Shown: positions 24,232-31,917 of the stretch, piece by piece
Numbering within the stretch: position 1 is the stretch's first letter
Layout: each line of letters starts with the position of its first letter
Assembly (NCBI GenBank): GCA_022824685.1
Contig: JAJDZJ010000190.1
Coordinates: forward strand, 1-58,916
DNA: 58,916 nt
Source: Caldilineaceae bacterium
GTDB taxonomy: Bacteria > Chloroflexota > Anaerolineae > Caldilineales > Caldilineaceae
Direction: 5' to 3'
The notes under the pieces: generated by a model
Told to the model about the DNA's origin: nothing
Seen by the model: only the letters and a program-made list of their open reading frames with translations
The model's database searches: none
Translations under genes and position numbers: made by a program

Positions 24232-25041
24232 CTACTGGCCGCTGAATTCGAGATGTTCGCCGGGGATGCGCGAGCGTTCGTATTCCCGGTCGGCGTCGCG
24301 GTTGGTGAGGACTTCAGGAATCTCGCCCTCCCAGTAAGCCGGGGGCTCGTGCCAAACGTCGTCGCGCCGCCGGTGCCAGGCAAGGATCAGCGTCCGGCGC
24401 TCATCGGTCAGGTTCTGCCGCGCCGAGTGCAGCACACGGGCGTCCGCCAGCACGAAGGACCGAGCGCGCACGCATACGTCGACCTGGTCGGGATGGTCGC
24501 CGAACATGACCGGATGGTCCTCTTCGATGTAGCGCGCGCCCTGCTCGTGGGCGGGCACCAGCTCATCGTGCAGCTCAATACGCTCGCGGTGGGTGCCGGG
24601 GATGACCTTGAGACAGCCGTTTTCGACGCTGGTGTCGCTCAGATAGTAAGAGACGAAGATCTGCTGCGGCCAGGGCGTGACGCTGATTGGGTCCTCCCAG
24701 CTCGCCCAGTCCTGGTGCCAGTAGAGGGCCGGTTCGCCCGGGTCTTTGGTGAGGATGATGATGCCGCCGGTGCTCTCAAAATCGCCGAATCCCAACTCAT
24801 CGAGCGCCTGCCGCGCCGGCTGCCATTCCAGGAGCCTCCTGATGACGTCGTTCTCCTCGCCGCGTACATTCACGTGCTGGCCCTGGTACCGCACGTCGGG
24901 CGGAGGGACGTGAGCGGCGATTAGGCGCTCCGATTCTTCGCGCAACTCCTGCAGGAACTCTTCGGTCAGGATATCGTCAACAAAGCAGTAGCCGTCCTTC
25001 AGCATCTGTTCTCGTTTGGCCAGCGCGATTTCGGGTTGCAT
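24232..25041 (-). CDS. Phytanoyl-CoA dioxygenase (PhyH) family protein
   Basis: A 269-residue Fe(II)/2-oxoglutarate oxygenase. The metal site is H109-x-D111 in YWHQDWASW plus His205 in ARVLHSARQNLTDERRT, with Arg215/216 expected to bind 2-oxoglutarate. The VENGCLKVIPGTHRERIEL block is typical of the family. The N-terminal helix REQMLKDGYCFVDDILTEEF also fits. The ATG start follows a GGAG-containing sequence (CAGGAGAATGCA) at the right distance. It is 140 bp after another PhyH gene. Substrate unknown; the three PhyH proteins of this cluster are clearly different from one another, so they are probably sequential or divergent enzymes rather than recent copies. Confidence 0.9.
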   Translation of the reverse strand: MQPEIALAKREQMLKDGYCFVDDILTEEFLQELREESERLIAAHVPPPDVRYQGQHVNVRGEENDVIRRLLEWQPARQALDELGFGDFESTGGIIILTKDPGEPALYWHQDWASWEDPISVTPWPQQIFVSYYLSDTSVENGCLKVIPGTHRERIELHDELVPAHEQGARYIEEDHPVMFGDHPDQVDVCVRARSFVLADARVLHSARQNLTDERRTLILAWHRRRDDVWHEPPAYWEGEIPEVLTNRDADREYERSRIPGEHLEFSGQ

Positions 25042-25064
25042 TGCATTCTCCTGCCTGAAACTAC

Positions 25065-25181
25065 TGTGGTTGGTGACAGTTGGCCGGCGACCGGTTGGTC
25101 TCTGCCGGTAACCCCGCAGTCGAGGAGCGAAAGGTGTTTACTCTCTTCTCGCTCCTCTTCCCTCACTCCTCGTTCTTGCCG
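25065..25181. repeat. Heptamer-type and GAGTGAG-type hairpin repeats between two PhyH genes
   Basis: The spacer has TGTGGTTGGTGACAGTTGGC, then GTCGAGGAGCGAAAGG and CTTCTCGCTCCTCTTCCC followed by TCACTCCTCG. The GAGGAGCGA and TCGCTCCTC parts are perfect inverted repeats. Both spacer families therefore occur side by side here. Confidence 0.6.
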
Positions 25182-26012
25182 CTACAGCCGCTCCGGGTCG
25201 AGCGCGCCGTCGCCGAAGATCAGCGAGTACGCATGGTTGTGGGAGTCCACGGTGGCGGCATCCATATAACAGACGCTGAAAGCGCGGCGGGCAATGGAGG
25301 TGCTGTTGACGCCGGAGCTGTGCGGCAGATAGTTGTGAAGCAGCACGGCTTCTCCGGCCTCCATTTCGAGCGGGATCGTTTCGGCCTCCGCAACCAGCGA
25401 CTGGGCCTGCTCGTCGGTCATGAAACCGGAGACGTGGCTGGGGTTGATCAGGGCGTGATGGCGGCGGGGAGCAATGTGGACGCAGCCGTTGGCGACGGTA
25501 GCCGGGTCGAGCGCGGTCCAGATCGTGATCAGCGGGTCGCGGTCGAAGTAGGTCCAGCGGTCCTGGTGCCAGACGAGGTTGGTGCCGCCGACCGATTGCC
25601 CTGTTTGGCCGCCGACATCCGCCGGGTCGGCCGCCGGCTTGTTCATAAACATGGCGCGCATGCAGGAGACCGGCGTGTCCGCGCCGTATACCATGCGGCA
25701 GATGTGGCGGAAGAGCGGCTTCTGCATGTAGCGCAGGAAGAGCGGGTCAAACTCCAGATCCTGAATTTTGCGATAGTGCAACGTCGCCCCTTTGTGCCCC
25801 TTCGACCCAGAGCCGGGCGCATCGGTCTTGCCGGGGATGCGGTCCAGCTGCATCATCATGCGGCTGTAGTCGACCGGCGCGGTGCCGAGCATGATCCCGT
25901 CCATGCGTTGCTGAATCGCCGCCAGTTCATCGTCGCTCATACAGCGCCCCAGGCGCAGATAGCCCTCACGCTCGTACTCCTGCCACTGTGCATGGCTCAG
26001 TTCTTCCAGCAT
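25182..26012 (-). CDS. Phytanoyl-CoA dioxygenase (PhyH) family protein
   Basis: A 276-residue Fe(II)/2-oxoglutarate oxygenase. The metal triad is H149-x-D151 in VWHQDRWTYF and His231 in NYLPHSSGVNSTSIARRA; an Arg at 242/243 is the likely 2-oxoglutarate ligand. The internal block VANGCVHIAPRRHHALINP is the usual family turn. It resembles the ectoine/lipid-type PhyH group only generally. It starts 67 bp after the DegT aminotransferase gene and is in an operon-like run. The ATG is preceded by GGAGAAATTTCA. Confidence 0.9.
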   Translation of the reverse strand: MLEELSHAQWQEYEREGYLRLGRCMSDDELAAIQQRMDGIMLGTAPVDYSRMMMQLDRIPGKTDAPGSGSKGHKGATLHYRKIQDLEFDPLFLRYMQKPLFRHICRMVYGADTPVSCMRAMFMNKPAADPADVGGQTGQSVGGTNLVWHQDRWTYFDRDPLITIWTALDPATVANGCVHIAPRRHHALINPSHVSGFMTDEQAQSLVAEAETIPLEMEAGEAVLLHNYLPHSSGVNSTSIARRAFSVCYMDAATVDSHNHAYSLIFGDGALDPERL

Positions 26013-26079
26013 TGAAATTTCTCCAATCTCATCGCGCGTATACTGCGCAGCGGTTGTGCTTGACCTCCGCGGCCAAATG

Positions 26080-27363
26080 CTAGTCGACCTGGTAGCCCTC
26101 CAGGTCGCCGATATTCTCGACCACCTTGGTCACGGCGTCCAGGAACTGCTCCATCTGGTCGGGGCCATTGGGTGCGGAGAGGTGCGGCTGCAGGAAGTTG
26201 AACTCCTGATCCACCAGCTTTTCGGTCACGGGCAGCGAGCCGATCGAATAGTCCGCTTCGCCGTCATAATGGGGGCATTGGAAAGGGCAGCCGTGCCCGT
26301 ACACGTTCTTCTCCTGGAAGATGGCGCGGTGGTGGATCGGCCCGGAAGGCATCGGCTTGCCGCCGGGGTGGAAGAGGAAGTTGGCGCTGTTGACGTAGGT
26401 GAGAGCGGTGACGCCTTCAGCGTTGATCGCCTTGACGAACGTCTCCCTGGGCACGCCCAACTCCTCTTCGTTGTAGAGGCTGGAATACATGTGGTAGACG
26501 TGCTTGTTCCCGGGCGCGACGTAGGGCGGCGTGATCCCCTTCACCTTGCTCAGTTCCTGGGTGAGGAGCTCGCAGTTGGCGATGCGGGCGTCGTTGGCCT
26601 CCTCAAAGGTCTCCAGCGCCTCGTATGCTACCGTCATCGCGTAGCGGTCGATGCGGTGGTTGTCGCCGTAACCGCCGGTTGACGCGTACTTGAGCAGATC
26701 GGAGTTGGTGAGGATTTTGGACAGCGTCGAGGGATGCTGCCCGCCCAGCGCGCCGCGCTCGTAGTATTCACGGCTGTTGGTTGTCATCACCCCGCCGCTG
26801 GTGGCGGCGATCGGCTTGCCGGCAAAGCTGAAACAGGTGATGTCGGCGATGCCGCCGATGATCTGGCCGTCCACATAGGCGCCGGTTGCCTGCGCCGAGT
26901 CTTCGATGAGCACGATATCATGTTCGCGGGCGATGGCGAGCAGTTCTTTCAGATCGACCGGATGGCCGTAGAGGTCGACGGCGATGATCGCTTTGGTGCG
27001 GTGGGTGATCTTGCGGCGCACGTCCTCCGGGTCGAGCGTGAAGGTCTTGGGATCGACGTCGGCGAAGATCGGCACCGCGTTGTTGTGCATGATGCAGCTT
27101 ACGCTGGCGATCCAGGTAAAGGAGGGCACGATCACCTCATCCCCCGGGCCGGCCTGCGCGGCCGTGAGGGCCGAGTTCAGCGCCACCTGTCCGGACGAGA
27201 CGGGCAGGGCGTATTCAACCTGCATCTTCCTGGCGAACGCTTCCGAAAACTCCTCCCAATCGGCGGCTTTGCCGCTCTCCCACATCGGCGAGCGCATATG
27301 CGGGCCCGATTGCGGCTCGGTGGTGACGGCCTTCTCGCCGCCGAGTAGGGCTAACTTGCTCAT
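26080..27363 (-). CDS. DegT/DnrJ/EryC1/StrS-family PLP aminotransferase
   Basis: A 427-residue fold-type I enzyme that transaminates nucleotide-bound or free keto-sugars/cyclitols in known family members. SSGQVALNSAL (56-66) binds the PLP phosphate. VLIEDSAQATGA contains Asp155, which contacts the pyridine N. The PLP lysine is Lys183 in CFSFAGKPIAATSGG. This is a variant of the usual SFxxxK-x-x-T-x-G-E-G-G stretch with the Glu missing, so the group is not canonical sugar aminotransferase. The ATG at 27363 (MSKLALLGGEKAV) has an AGGAGT ribosome-binding site. The longer in-frame start at 27429 adds repeat-like spacer translation. It is the first gene of the dioxygenase cluster. Confidence 0.88.
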   Translation of the reverse strand: MSKLALLGGEKAVTTEPQSGPHMRSPMWESGKAADWEEFSEAFARKMQVEYALPVSSGQVALNSALTAAQAGPGDEVIVPSFTWIASVSCIMHNNAVPIFADVDPKTFTLDPEDVRRKITHRTKAIIAVDLYGHPVDLKELLAIAREHDIVLIEDSAQATGAYVDGQIIGGIADITCFSFAGKPIAATSGGVMTTNSREYYERGALGGQHPSTLSKILTNSDLLKYASTGGYGDNHRIDRYAMTVAYEALETFEEANDARIANCELLTQELSKVKGITPPYVAPGNKHVYHMYSSLYNEEELGVPRETFVKAINAEGVTALTYVNSANFLFHPGGKPMPSGPIHHRAIFQEKNVYGHGCPFQCPHYDGEADYSIGSLPVTEKLVDQEFNFLQPHLSAPNGPDQMEQFLDAVTKVVENIGDLEGYQVD

Positions 27364-27900
27364 CTGTAACTCCTGTGTGATGGTCTGTGGTCTGTAGCAG
27401 GTACACCGTCCGCCGCACACTGTCTGCAAGTGCTGGACAACGCATGGCCAATCGATTCCCTATCCGGGCTATTGCAAACGCCTATAGTGATAAGAGTGAA
27501 GGAAGAGGAGCGAGACAAGAGAGAAAGGTTCTCACTCTGGTGCTTCTCACTCCTTATCTGGGGTCACAAAAGCTCTTGGAGCCGGGTACGTGTTCCGACA
27601 ATCATAGCATACGGAGTAGGTAAGTCAACCGCTGTGGCGAACAACCGGCATTTATTAGGCAAAGAGCGCTGTTCCGATTATACTTAGCCCGCGTCGCCCT
27701 GGAGCAGAGGTACGTTGCCCAGTCCCTTCAGCGGCAAAGGAGAGACAACTCCAGCAAAAAACCGACTGTTCCCCCGATTCACCACGCTCATGCGACAATT
27801 GGCTGCGGGCCTCATCGTTGGCGGCCTGCCCTGTTGACCGAATCCATGCCGGTTCAGACCGGAATTCCTACTTCACAACCTTAAAGAAAGGAAATGAACG
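27364..27900. other. Divergent intergenic region (537 bp) with GAGTGAG-type repeats
   Basis: This separates the minus-strand aminotransferase cluster from the plus-strand sugar ABC operon and should contain both promoters. TGGTCTGTGGTCTG at ~27380 belongs to the heptamer family. At ~27490-27560, AGAGTGAAGGAAGAGGAGCG and GGTTCTCACTCTGG, CTTCTCACTCC form an imperfect hairpin of the GAGTGAG type. A ribosome-binding site (AGAAAGGAAATG) precedes 27901. No operator palindrome was found. Confidence 0.5.
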
Positions 27901-29391
27901 ATGACAGACCGTGCAGTTTCTCGACGCGCATTTCTCAAGACGGCAGGTGTCGCGACATTAGGCGTAGGGCTGGCGGCCTGCCAGGCGCCGACGGCGCCGG
28001 CCGGCGATGGTGACGCCGCGATGGGCGAAGTGAAGGAGTTGGTTACGTATTGGGGCTCCTGGACACCAACGCAAAGTATGGAGCGCACCGAAGACAACCC
28101 GCTGCCCCACGACAAAATCCTTGAAGTGTTGGACGGATACACGGCGGAGCATCCTGACGTCAGCATCGAGTGGATCCGCATTCCGCAGGGTATCAGCAGC
28201 CGTGAGTGGACGATTGCGCAACAGACGGCAGGGACAATTCCGCACATTGTGACGCACGCGCACTGGCACATCAAGGATGACTTGGACAAAGGGTGGTGGA
28301 CTGAGTTGACCCCCTACTTCAACCAGCCGAACCCCTATATCCCAGCCGGCGACCCCGGCAGCGAGAAATGGGTTGACCAGTTCTACCCGATTCCGACCGG
28401 TGAAACGTTGATGCGAGATGGCTACTACAACATGGTCTTCGGCCTCGTCACCACCTTCTTCTACTACAACGTGGACTGGTTCAACGACCTGGGCCTCGAG
28501 ACGCCACAGAGCTACGCCGACTTCCTCGCCGTCTGCCAAGCCTTCCGCGATGAGGATATCGACGCCTATGGCGGCTGGACAGGCCCCGTTTCCGATACGG
28601 ACCACTGGTACCGCTTGCAGATGGGCGGCATGCTAATGGCCGGCGAGATCGAGCCGCAAGTCAACCCTGACCGCGGCACGGCCACCTTCGAAGAGGTCGC
28701 CTGCGCCATCGAAAACGGCATCTACCATGCTCATCTGCCGCAGTACCGCGAGTGGATGGAGCTGTGGAAGCTGAACGTGCCCTACCGGCCAGCGGACTGG
28801 ACGACCCGCGCCACGGACACCCACACGCGCTTCTTGAACAAGATCGAGCCGATCATGGAGAACGGCACGTGGTCGTTCCCGCGCCTGCTGCACGACCCGC
28901 TGGTCGACTTCGAATGGAGCACCTTCTTTGCGCCGATCCTGACCAAGGAGAGCAGTGACCTGGTTACGGACCCGCCGACGCCGGCATGGCCGATTGGCGG
29001 CCCTGTGGGTGATCAGATCGCGATCACCACCCGTTCCGAAAAGGATGGCGTGATCGATGCCGCTGTCGACCTGATGCGCTGGATCTCGGTGCCGGACAAT
29101 CTGCACACGATCCAGTCGGAGATCGGCACGCTGATGCCCAACGTGAAGAATGTTCCGGTCGACCCGCGCTTCGAGGAGCCGTTTGCGTTGCTGACTGAGC
29201 AGATCGGCGAGACGCAGATGTTCGTCTACGAAGAGGTCAAGCTGGACGCGGAAGCGGCTGAGCCGATTGGCCAGGCCTGGCGCTCCTTTATGCTCGACCA
29301 GATGGACCTGGACACCGCGCTGAACATCATTCAGGAGTCCTTCGACGCCTACGCGGACCGCTACATCGAGCGGGAAGGGCTGAGTTGTTAG
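27901..29391 (+). CDS. Family-1 sugar ABC transporter solute-binding lipoprotein
   Basis: A 496-residue extracytoplasmic sugar-binding protein (SBP_bac_1). Tat motif SRRAFLKTAG (7-16) and lipobox LAAC with Cys27. The mature protein starts with VKELVTYWGSWTPTQS. Family features are YYNMVFGLVTTFFYYNVDWF (ligand-site aromatic strand), NDLGLETPQSYADFLAVCQA and ENGTWSFPRLLHDP. Two permease genes of the MalF/MalG type follow, interrupted by a dioxygenase remnant. No ATPase is encoded nearby; such systems commonly use a shared MsmK/UgpC-type ATPase. The downstream glycosidase and mutarotase suggest rhamnose-containing sugars as ligand, which is an inference. Confidence 0.92.
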   Translation: MTDRAVSRRAFLKTAGVATLGVGLAACQAPTAPAGDGDAAMGEVKELVTYWGSWTPTQSMERTEDNPLPHDKILEVLDGYTAEHPDVSIEWIRIPQGISSREWTIAQQTAGTIPHIVTHAHWHIKDDLDKGWWTELTPYFNQPNPYIPAGDPGSEKWVDQFYPIPTGETLMRDGYYNMVFGLVTTFFYYNVDWFNDLGLETPQSYADFLAVCQAFRDEDIDAYGGWTGPVSDTDHWYRLQMGGMLMAGEIEPQVNPDRGTATFEEVACAIENGIYHAHLPQYREWMELWKLNVPYRPADWTTRATDTHTRFLNKIEPIMENGTWSFPRLLHDPLVDFEWSTFFAPILTKESSDLVTDPPTPAWPIGGPVGDQIAITTRSEKDGVIDAAVDLMRWISVPDNLHTIQSEIGTLMPNVKNVPVDPRFEEPFALLTEQIGETQMFVYEEVKLDAEAAEPIGQAWRSFMLDQMDLDTALNIIQESFDAYADRYIEREGLSC

Positions 29392-29396
29392 GAGCG

Positions 29397-29478
29397 AAGA
29401 GAGAGTGAAAAGGAGTGAGGAGTGAGGAGTGAGGAGTGAGAGCTGTACATCCGCTTCTCGCTCCTTTTTCCTCTTTGC
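29397..29478. repeat. GAGTGAG tandem heptamers with a pairing CTCGCTCC arm
   Basis: After the stop codon of the binding protein gene, four GAGTGAG heptamers run in tandem (GGAGTGAGGAGTGAGGAGTG), preceded by GAGAGAGTGAAAAG. A short loop is followed by TCTCGCTCCTTTTTCCTCTT, the imperfect complement. A stem of this size with a T-run after it could act as a partial terminator that limits permease expression relative to the binding protein. Confidence 0.7.
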
Positions 29479-29488
29479 GGGGTCTTGA

Positions 29489-29780
29489 TTGAAGACGGAA
29501 CTCGCCGCACGCCAGGTCGGATTCTATCGCGACAGCGGCTACCACGTCGTCGAAGCGCTTCTGGCCAGCCCTCCGGCTGGGGGGGCTGGCCGAAGAACTG
29601 GCGGGCGTGGACGGCATCCGCCTCTGCCACGTTCACGCGCTGGTGAAGCAGCCTTGGGCGCGCCCGACCAACTGGCACATCGACAACGCCATGGACCCCT
29701 TCCACTCGCGGCAGTCGATCATGTTGTAGGTGGCGCTCGACCACGCCACGCTGCCCAACGGCTGCGCGTGGGTGACGTGA
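29489..29780 (+). pseudogene. Decayed phytanoyl-CoA dioxygenase gene
   Basis: Frame 1 begins KTELAARQVGFYRDSGYHVV then EALLA, an N-terminal PhyH helix. After a frameshift near 29570-29580, frame 2 reads LAGVDGIRLCHVHALVKQPW, ARPTNWHIDNAMDPFHSR and, after an internal TAG at 29727-29729, VALDHATLPNGCAWVT before a TGA. W-H-I-D is the metal-binding H-x-D, and LPNGCAW is the family turn. The C-terminal half with the distal His and Arg is absent. A frameshift, a nonsense codon and a truncation together make it non-functional. It interrupts the sugar ABC operon between the binding protein and first permease genes. Confidence 0.85.
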
Positions 29781-29876
29781 TTGCTGACGGCGAACATCTG
29801 CCTCTGAATCTATGCAAATGGCTCGCGGTTGGCACAGTTCACAGTTCACGAACCACTGAAGGATGAGGATGCGCTG

Positions 29877-30836
29877 ATGGCTGTAAAAGAGATGCCCGCC
29901 CTGCCCAATACTGCGGACCCGGCCGTGAACGTACAGGAACGCAGAAAGCCGCTCGGAAAACGTATCTACGAAGGGCGCGTCGCCTACACGATGCTCGCCC
30001 CCACCTTCGTCTTTCTCCTCGTCTTCATGTATTACCCCGCCCTGTTAGGGCTGTACCGCTCGGTGTTCAAATGGGCGCCGGGCCTGTCCGCGGACTTTGT
30101 CGGTCTGGGCAACTTCACCCAGTTGTTCACCAAGGACCGGGTATTTCTGAGCTCGATGGACCATATGCTGCAGCTGGCAGCCTGGTATGTGGTGTCCACA
30201 GTGGGGGTTTCGTTATTCATCGCCGTGCTGATTCACCGGCTGCGAGGGGGAAGGGCGCAGTATACGTTCCGGTTGGGAATGATTCTGCCGGTGGTTATCC
30301 CCGCGATCGTGCCGCTGATGCTGTGGAAGTTCATCTATGATGTGAAGGTGGGGCCGCTGAATGTCCTTCTGATATGGCTAGGCCTGGAGTCGTGGACGCG
30401 AGCGTGGCTGTCGGACCCGAATGTGGCGCTGTACGCGGTGATGCTGCGCAATTTCCCGTGGGTGGACGGGGTGGCCATCCTGATTCTGCTGGCAGGCCTG
30501 CAGGCGATCCCCTACGAGATCGTGGAAAGCGCGATGATCGACGGGGCCTCAGAGATGCGGCGCTTCTGGTCGATCGAGCTGCCGCTGATCGCCGGCCAGA
30601 TCAAGCTGATTTCAGTGCTGACGATTATGTGGGGCGTGCAGGAGTTTACCGCCGTCTTCGCGATGACGCAGGGCGGGCCGATCAACAGCACGATGGTGCC
30701 GGGAATGTGGATGTTCTGGAACGCCTTCCGCATCAACAAGATGGGCTACGCTTCAGCGATAGGCGTTGTCCTGTTCCTCCTCACCCTTGTGCTGACGCTG
30801 ATCAATATGAAGTACATTACGACTGAGGAGTATTAA
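29877..30836 (+). CDS. Sugar ABC transporter permease (MalF/UgpA-like)
   Basis: A 319-residue inner-membrane permease with six predicted segments. The first is in YTMLAPTFVFLLVFMYYPAL after a cytoplasmic N-terminus. The EAA loop VESAMIDGASEMRRFWSIEL (ending in LPLI) is the ATPase-contact motif of binding-protein-dependent permeases. It is followed by TQGGPINSTMVPGMWMFWNA, which matches the C-terminal region of MalF-type proteins. An ATG at 29829 would give a longer protein, but its extra residues come from a TTCACAGTTCACGAACC spacer repeat. The start at 29877 is preferred, with AAGGATGAGG upstream. It pairs with the MalG-like protein at 30939. Confidence 0.9.
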   Translation: MAVKEMPALPNTADPAVNVQERRKPLGKRIYEGRVAYTMLAPTFVFLLVFMYYPALLGLYRSVFKWAPGLSADFVGLGNFTQLFTKDRVFLSSMDHMLQLAAWYVVSTVGVSLFIAVLIHRLRGGRAQYTFRLGMILPVVIPAIVPLMLWKFIYDVKVGPLNVLLIWLGLESWTRAWLSDPNVALYAVMLRNFPWVDGVAILILLAGLQAIPYEIVESAMIDGASEMRRFWSIELPLIAGQIKLISVLTIMWGVQEFTAVFAMTQGGPINSTMVPGMWMFWNAFRINKMGYASAIGVVLFLLTLVLTLINMKYITTEEY

Positions 30837-30938
30837 CGGCAGTTTTTCGTTGTCAGTTTCTGGTTCTTGGCAGCGCCCCCTGGTGGGGGAATAGAGCGAA
30901 AGAGCCGAAACGATACACTGCGGTTGGGAGTTTATGCG

Positions 30939-31817
30939 ATGAGTGCGGCGCGGACGGAAACCAGAGAACTGTACAGGCGCAGCAGGAGCGAGCAGGTGGG
31001 CGTCTTCCTGCGCGGCGATTGGTGGCGGATCATAGTCTTGGGCCTGTTCCTGGTGGGGGGGATCGCGCCGCTGGTGATGGCCTTCCTGATTTCGCTGAAG
31101 ACGATCCCGCAGTTTGCCAGGCAACCGTTTGCGCTAACCTTCCCGCTGCACTGGGAGAATTACGGGTTTGCCTTTGAGATCGTGCTGGAGTTCATCAGAA
31201 ACAGCGTAATCATTAGCGGCGTGACGGTGGTGGGCGTCCTGCTGCTGGCGTCGCTGTCGGCCTATGCGTTCGGGATACTGGAATTTCCGGGCCGGCAGGT
31301 GCTCTTCTACCTGGTGCTGTCGCTGATGATGGTGCCTTCGGCGATGACGCTGATCCCGTCGTTTGTGCTGGTGAAGGATCTCGGTCTGATGAATACGTAC
31401 TGGGCGATGATCCTGCCATGGATCGCGAGCGGACAGGTCTTCGCCATGTTTATCCTGCGCACCTTCTTTGAAAGCCTGCCGAAGGAGCTCTTCGACGCCG
31501 CGCGCATTGACGGCGCAAGCGAGTGGCAGGGTTACTGGCGGATCGCGCTGCCGCTGAGCAAGTCGATGCTGGGCGTGGCCGCGATTCTGAACATTCTGGG
31601 TACGTGGAACAACCTCATCTGGCCCTATTTGACTGTCCAGAAGCAGGCGCTCCTGCCTCTGACCCCGGGGCTGTGGGCCTATCAGACGGAGTACTTCACC
31701 CGCTACGGTCTGACGATGGCAGGGCTGTTGATCGGCTCGATCCCTCTGGTTCTCCTCTTCGTCTTCACCAGCCGCTGGTTCGTCGCCGGCCTCACTTCAG
31801 GCGCGATTAAAGTATAA
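30939..31817 (+). CDS. Sugar ABC transporter permease (MalG/UgpE-like)
   Basis: A 292-residue inner-membrane permease. TM1 is in IIVLGLFLVGGIAPLVMAFL, followed by the characteristic SLKTIPQFARQPFALTFPLH segment (the usual S-x-K-x-x-x-E/Q pattern after TM1). The EAA loop is KELFDAARIDGASEWQGYWR. It ends GLTSGAIKV, the common MalG-family C-terminus (GxxxGAxKG type). An in-frame ATG at 30867 would add a Gly/Arg-rich leader encoded by spacer DNA, so 30939 is preferred. The 100-bp spacer to the next gene contains CAGTTTTCAG repeats. Confidence 0.92.
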   Translation: MSAARTETRELYRRSRSEQVGVFLRGDWWRIIVLGLFLVGGIAPLVMAFLISLKTIPQFARQPFALTFPLHWENYGFAFEIVLEFIRNSVIISGVTVVGVLLLASLSAYAFGILEFPGRQVLFYLVLSLMMVPSAMTLIPSFVLVKDLGLMNTYWAMILPWIASGQVFAMFILRTFFESLPKELFDAARIDGASEWQGYWRIALPLSKSMLGVAAILNILGTWNNLIWPYLTVQKQALLPLTPGLWAYQTEYFTRYGLTMAGLLIGSIPLVLLFVFTSRWFVAGLTSGAIKV

Positions 31818-31917
31818 CTTCAGTTTTCAGTTTTTCATTTCCAGTTTTCGGTAACGGCGCCTGGCACGCGGGTGTCAGCCGAAGACCAAAAACTGACTGC
31901 CAAGAACTGGTGTTGAA
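31818..31917. repeat. CAGTTTTC-type heptamer repeats with inverted arm
   Basis: CTTCAGTTTTCAGTTTTTC and CCAGTTTTCGG appear on the left, and CCAAAAACTGACTGCC, AAGAACTGGTG on the right. The left and right parts are reverse-complementary (CAGTTTTT with AAAAACTG), so the whole spacer can form a large hairpin with loop 31845-31890. The element lies directly before the glycosidase start codon at 31918. An equivalent is seen at 43490-43535. Confidence 0.65.
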
